Source of the DNA: Micavibrio aeruginosavorus
Lineage (GTDB): Bacteria > Pseudomonadota > Alphaproteobacteria > Micavibrionales > Micavibrionaceae
Direction of reading: 5' to 3'
DNA length: 9,427 bases
Assembly (NCBI GenBank): GCA_003241285.1
Contig: QFOT01000081.1
Span: 1-9,427, forward strand
A program made the translations under genes and the position numbers. Shown piece after piece: positions 6,502 to 9,427 of this stretch. The notes under the pieces were generated by a model. That model did not search any database and was not told the DNA's origin. It saw only the letters and a program-made list of their open reading frames with translations. Position 1 is the first letter of the stretch, and each line of letters opens with the position of its first letter.

Positions 6502-7626
6502 ATGGGTAAATTACTCAGCAGCGTATCAAGTCGGGCCTTAAGTATTGGCGCAGGTCTTGTCCATCATGCGCCCAAAATTCTGCTTGGTGCCGGCGCTCTG
6601 GCCACGACCCATACAGGCCGGGTTATACTTGATGGTGTTGCCGAAGGCGCGGCGCGCGGTATCGGTGAAATGGGTGATGGTATTAGCGGCTTGTTTAATA
6701 AAGCCACAGGCAGACAAGCTTCAGCCGGGCCTTCTTACTCGGATCAAATGGCAAATGGTTATCGCTCAGCTCTTAAGACCGTTACAGGCAGTTCAGGCCC
6801 TGAAATCCGTAAAGGCACTATCGATGAAGATATTCATGGCTTTGCCAAGGGAGCCGGCAACATTGCGACCTATCTCATTCCCGTTCCGGGCGGCGCTCTT
6901 TTAAAAGGCGCTTTGAAACTAGGCGCTGTCGAAGCACGCTTGGGCGGCGCGGCAACGCGGGTGTTATCCCATATACCGGGCAGCGGCACGAAGATCGGCG
7001 GAACCATCGCCAGTTCGGTCGGCCACGGCATGGCTAAAATACCCGGTGAAATCGCATTTTCAGCCCGCTCGGCAACTGAAATCGCCACAGGCGTCGCAGG
7101 TGTTAAACTCGTTGGCAGCGCCTATGCCCAGCCCTCTCCCGATGGCCAATCCACTCGCCCCGAATCTGCGGCCCATTTTACGTTAGCCGCCAGTGAAGGC
7201 CGTGACAGGCAGTTTTTCGCTGAAGATCATGTAAGACAGATGCAGAAAGATATGGGCTTCAAGGGTGATGATATTGATGGCGTTTTGGGCCGTCAGACCG
7301 CAAATGCATTCGATAAAAATATAAGATCGCAAGTCGACCCGTCAAAAATCTCTCCTGAGCAGCGTAATCAGATGATCGCTCATATGCGCGAACTGGCGCA
7401 GGATCTTGAAAAATCTCCGCCCGGTCCGACCGTGCGCGACCCGCGTGTTATGGAGTTTCAGGTCAATGCTTATGCGCTGGGCCTTTATGGCCACGAAGAC
7501 GGTGGAAAAATGGACGGGCTGAAAGGTCACCGGACCGAATCTGCAATGGAAAAACTGGCGGAAATAACCGCTCCTGTACCTGCAAAACCGGCCATGGAGG
7601 CAAGACTGGAAATTGCAGGCCCATAG
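6502..7626 (+). CDS. Gly/Ala-rich protein with two peptidoglycan-binding-like segments, paralogue-like to the 7752 gene
   Basis: A 374-residue protein I cannot assign to a named family. The N-terminus MGKLL precedes an Ala/Gly-rich, weakly hydrophobic half (about 10-210) with amphipathic stretches such as ATYLIPVPGGALLKGALKLG. That half ends in VAGVKLVGSAYAQ (198-210), which resembles a signal-peptidase site but lies mid-protein. Two segments then resemble the helical peptidoglycan-binding repeat (LGxxxGxxDGxxGxxT pattern): VRQMQKDMGF..DIDGVLGRQT (244-266) and VMEFQVNAYALGLY..KMDGLKGHRT (316-345). Between them lies SPEQR (284-288). A wall-associated or exported role is an inference only. The 7752 protein matches it at the start (GKLL) and near the end (GFK..ID..V then SPE-R). 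Its GC content is closer to purH than to the AT-rich neighbours on either side. A ribosome site is weak (GGGTG, four bases before ATG). Confidence 0.8.
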   Translation: MGKLLSSVSSRALSIGAGLVHHAPKILLGAGALATTHTGRVILDGVAEGAARGIGEMGDGISGLFNKATGRQASAGPSYSDQMANGYRSALKTVTGSSGPEIRKGTIDEDIHGFAKGAGNIATYLIPVPGGALLKGALKLGAVEARLGGAATRVLSHIPGSGTKIGGTIASSVGHGMAKIPGEIAFSARSATEIATGVAGVKLVGSAYAQPSPDGQSTRPESAAHFTLAASEGRDRQFFAEDHVRQMQKDMGFKGDDIDGVLGRQTANAFDKNIRSQVDPSKISPEQRNQMIAHMRELAQDLEKSPPGPTVRDPRVMEFQVNAYALGLYGHEDGGKMDGLKGHRTESAMEKLAEITAPVPAKPAMEARLEIAGP

Positions 7627-7641
7627 CTTAAAAAAATATCT

Positions 7642-7699
7642 GTAAAAATACGCTATTTTACGGAATAAATTTGAATTATTAACCTCTTTCTGCTATTGT
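7642..7699 (+). promoter_or_regulatory. Promoter module for the 7752 gene with upstream inverted repeat
   Basis: A near-palindrome at 7642-7661 (GTAAAAATA, CGC, TATTTTAC; one unpaired A) is followed by TTGAAT (7671-7676), a 17-base gap and TATTGT (7694-7699). TG sits one base ahead, as in an extended -10 box. Bases 7642-7674 closely match 5774-5804 in front of the 5861 gene. The inverted repeat follows the preceding gene's stop by 15 bases and could also act as a weak terminator. Confidence 0.6.
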
Positions 7700-7751
7700 G
7701 ACCTTAATTAAAGAAACATAGCAAAAAGCTAACTAAAAGAAGGTGTGAAAT

Positions 7752-8690
7752 ATGTGGGGCAAATTATTACGCGGCACATCCGAACTGGCTCTTAAAGCAG
7801 GATCATGGGTTGGCTCCAAGTTTGGTTCAAAGGGTGCCGCTGTGGAAACCCACGCAGCGGAAACCACTGTCAGAACCGAGGCTCAAAAAGCCGCCTCAGA
7901 GCAGGCCAGAGAATTAGCAGAAAAACAGGCAAGACGCATGGCCGATAAAGATCACGTTCGCCAAGTATTACATGAAGGCGATAAAGTTCGCCAACCAGGA
8001 AAGATTCTTGATCAGCATGGGAATCCTTTATCATCACACAAGCCAACCCAGCCACCAGTTACAAACACAGCCCCTAAGACCTCGGCTCCTCCTGCAACAC
8101 ACCCCAGTACTGGATGGAGTACCTTAGGCTCTACAATTGGTAATGTGATAATGAATGCTCCAAAAGCAATCAAATATCCTTTTATCGGCGGAGCTATTGC
8201 TTATTTAGGGTTTATAAATGTCCCCGGAGCAGGCACTAACGATGATGGTGGATTGTGGGGATCTGCCCAAAGATCGTCTGGTAGATATGGCTGGGATTTC
8301 ATGAAAGGTACTGCTTTTTATAATGAAGGAGCAAAATTACGTCAGGAAATCGAAAGAGATGTTGTTCAAACCGATGCCCAAAAATTTGAGGCAAATAGGT
8401 CTTTAGAAGCGCAGAAAGGATTGAATTCCTTAGTGACAGGAAGTGCTCAAGCTCCTACAGCAACAGGCGCTTCCTCTCCAACCTCTATAACTGAAACCTT
8501 TAATATTGCTCAATTTGCGGGTAATTTAAAAGAATTAGGCTTTAAGAATAATGAAATTGATACCGTTATGAGCGCTTACAATAATTCGGCAAATGGCTCA
8601 GACGCTAAAAAGTTAAAAGAAGGCCTGCAATCCTTATCACCTGAACATCGTCAGGTAGTAGTTGATAGCTTGCCATCGGTTACACCTTAA
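7752..8690 (+). CDS. Multi-segment protein with one membrane-like helix, paralogue-like to the 6502 gene
   Basis: A 312-residue protein of unknown function. After MWGKLLRG and a short Gly/Ser/Lys-rich stretch there is a charged Ala/Glu/Gln/Arg helix (about 35-72, probable coiled coil). A Pro/Thr/Ser linker (about 97-120) follows. A hydrophobic segment YPFIGGAIAYLGFINVPG (142-159) could cross a membrane. Next come a Gly/aromatic-rich loop, another charged helix (about 185-226) and a Ser/Thr/Ala linker. The C-terminal domain (about 248-310) contains LKELGFKNNEID (259-270) and SPEHR (296-300). The GFK-to-SPE spacing (33 residues) is almost the same as in the 6502 protein (32), and both begin with GKLL, so I read them as divergent relatives. 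An AGAAGG ribosome site (7738-7743) precedes the ATG, and the gene has its own promoter module. Base use is AT-rich. There is no signal peptide at the N-terminus. Confidence 0.82.
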   Translation: MWGKLLRGTSELALKAGSWVGSKFGSKGAAVETHAAETTVRTEAQKAASEQARELAEKQARRMADKDHVRQVLHEGDKVRQPGKILDQHGNPLSSHKPTQPPVTNTAPKTSAPPATHPSTGWSTLGSTIGNVIMNAPKAIKYPFIGGAIAYLGFINVPGAGTNDDGGLWGSAQRSSGRYGWDFMKGTAFYNEGAKLRQEIERDVVQTDAQKFEANRSLEAQKGLNSLVTGSAQAPTATGASSPTSITETFNIAQFAGNLKELGFKNNEIDTVMSAYNNSANGSDAKKLKEGLQSLSPEHRQVVVDSLPSVTP

Positions 8691-8781
8691 ATAATATGGA
8701 TAAGATGTGATTTATCTTGCATTTTATCAAGCTTTTGGGTTACTTTAAGGTAATAATTAAAAATAATAAGAGGGTCGTTAA
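8691..8781 (+). promoter_or_regulatory. Spacer before the last gene, with weak inverted repeats and a strong ribosome site
   Basis: AAGATGTGATTTATCTT (8703-8719) can fold as a five-pair stem, and TTACTTTAAGGTAA (8740-8753) is nearly palindromic; neither is followed by a clear U-tract. TTGCAT (8717-8722) could be a -35 box, but no good -10 box follows at the right distance. AAGAGGG (8768-8774) is a strong ribosome site seven bases before the ATG at 8782. The gene may be read through from 7752 or have its own promoter. Confidence 0.4.
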
Positions 8782-9427
8782 ATGAAGTTTAATTTCACAG
8801 AAGATAAAAGATTGATGCAAGCATCGCCAGCAGCAGCAGGGGGTGGACCTTCAGATATATCATCAGCAGAAGATCAAAGATTAGTAGCAGAACTTGCTGG
8901 CAAAACTCCAGAGCAGCAAGCTGCAATTATTAGACAAAATCGTGAATTAGCCGTTCAACGAGCTACTGCAGATAAAAATGCTGGCATAGTGGGTTCATCA
9001 GGAGTCGAAGCTTCAGATTCTGTCCGTAAAAGAGCCGCTGAACAATCTCAACAAAATTCAGCTGATGCAGCTCGCAATACTCAAGATGTAATGAAAGACG
9101 CCTTAATGAAGGCTCTTGCATTATATAATCAATCTGCCGCTGGACTAATGCAATCCGAGCAATCCATTGAACAAATGAAAGCTGGTGTTTCAGGTATGCT
9201 TGAAGTGCTAGGTGTTGTTTGTAAGAAACTTGGCGCCGAAGACTTTGGTCAAGGCTGTCTGGAACTCGCTGAGGATTTGAAACCAGAGCTGGTAAAACCA
9301 AATGCTGCTGCGTTAAAAGCAATTGAAGACTATAAAAAATCCGCTTACCTTGATCCAACAATAACACAGGGTATGATTACATATGGCCAAAATCAAGGGG
9401 GCCAAGCTATTGACCGCGGGCAATCTG
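8782..9427 (+). CDS. Ala/Gln-rich helical protein of unknown function, 3' partial
   Basis: An open frame of 215 residues without a stop runs off the right edge. It starts MKFNFTEDKRLMQASPAAAG after the strongest ribosome site of the accessory region (AAGAGGG, seven-base gap). There is no signal peptide or clear membrane helix at the N-terminus; the only moderately hydrophobic stretch is about 135-147. Most of the protein is Ala, Gln, Glu, Ser and Lys, predicted largely helical, with coiled-coil character at about 75-130. Two cysteines (C147, C159) flank LGAEDFGQG. The segment TPEQQ..I....RELA (42-57) aligns without gaps to SPEQR..I....RELA (284-299) of the 6502 protein. EDKRL (7-11) and EDQRL (30-34) are a small internal echo. 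I do not recognise a family. The position and composition suggest it belongs to the same gene set as 6502 and 7752; this is inference. Confidence 0.8.
   Translation, partial: MKFNFTEDKRLMQASPAAAGGGPSDISSAEDQRLVAELAGKTPEQQAAIIRQNRELAVQRATADKNAGIVGSSGVEASDSVRKRAAEQSQQNSADAARNTQDVMKDALMKALALYNQSAAGLMQSEQSIEQMKAGVSGMLEVLGVVCKKLGAEDFGQGCLELAEDLKPELVKPNAAALKAIEDYKKSAYLDPTITQGMITYGQNQGGQAIDRGQS

Noticed and set aside
8963..9367. A 134-residue - strand frame rich in Leu and Gln
   Set aside because: It is antisense to the open + strand gene starting at 8782, which has a strong ribosome site and a coherent composition; the reverse frame is a by-product of Gln/Ala-rich codons.

Overview
The window is probably from an alphaproteobacterium of moderate GC content. 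The signs are a cheA-cheW-cheY-cheB-cheR gene order with a kinase-receiver hybrid CheA, and short GAAA-loop palindromic repeats of the REP type. A Micavibrio-like or Rhodospirillales-like lineage is a guess; nothing in the sequence fixes the genus.

Region 1 (2-3823) is a compact chemotaxis operon on the + strand. It holds the 3' part of a hybrid CheA (end of one CheW-like domain, a second complete CheW-like domain, then a receiver), followed by CheW, CheY, CheB and CheR. Neighbouring genes overlap (TAATG or ATGA junctions) or lie only a few bases apart, so they are almost certainly one transcript. Together they form the signalling core: CheW couples receptors to CheA, CheA phosphorylates CheY (motor output) and CheB (methylesterase), and CheR methylates the receptors that CheB demethylates. 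No receptor gene is visible.

Region 2 (3824-4188) holds three copies of a 24-base palindromic repeat around a small two-helix membrane protein gene on the - strand, which converges on cheR and diverges from purH.

Region 3 (4189-5760) is a complete purH, the bifunctional enzyme of the last two steps of IMP synthesis.

Region 4 (5761-9427) looks accessory. Apart from the 6502 gene it is more AT-rich, its spacers are longer, and its four + strand genes resemble no family I can name with certainty: a small probable exported protein, two long proteins that resemble each other at both ends but differ in the middle, and an Ala/Gln-rich protein cut by the window end. The last has no stop codon in the window. 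The spacers before the first and third genes share a promoter module with a preceding inverted repeat whose arms change together. The main item for a second look is this set of related, separately promoted genes immediately downstream of purH.
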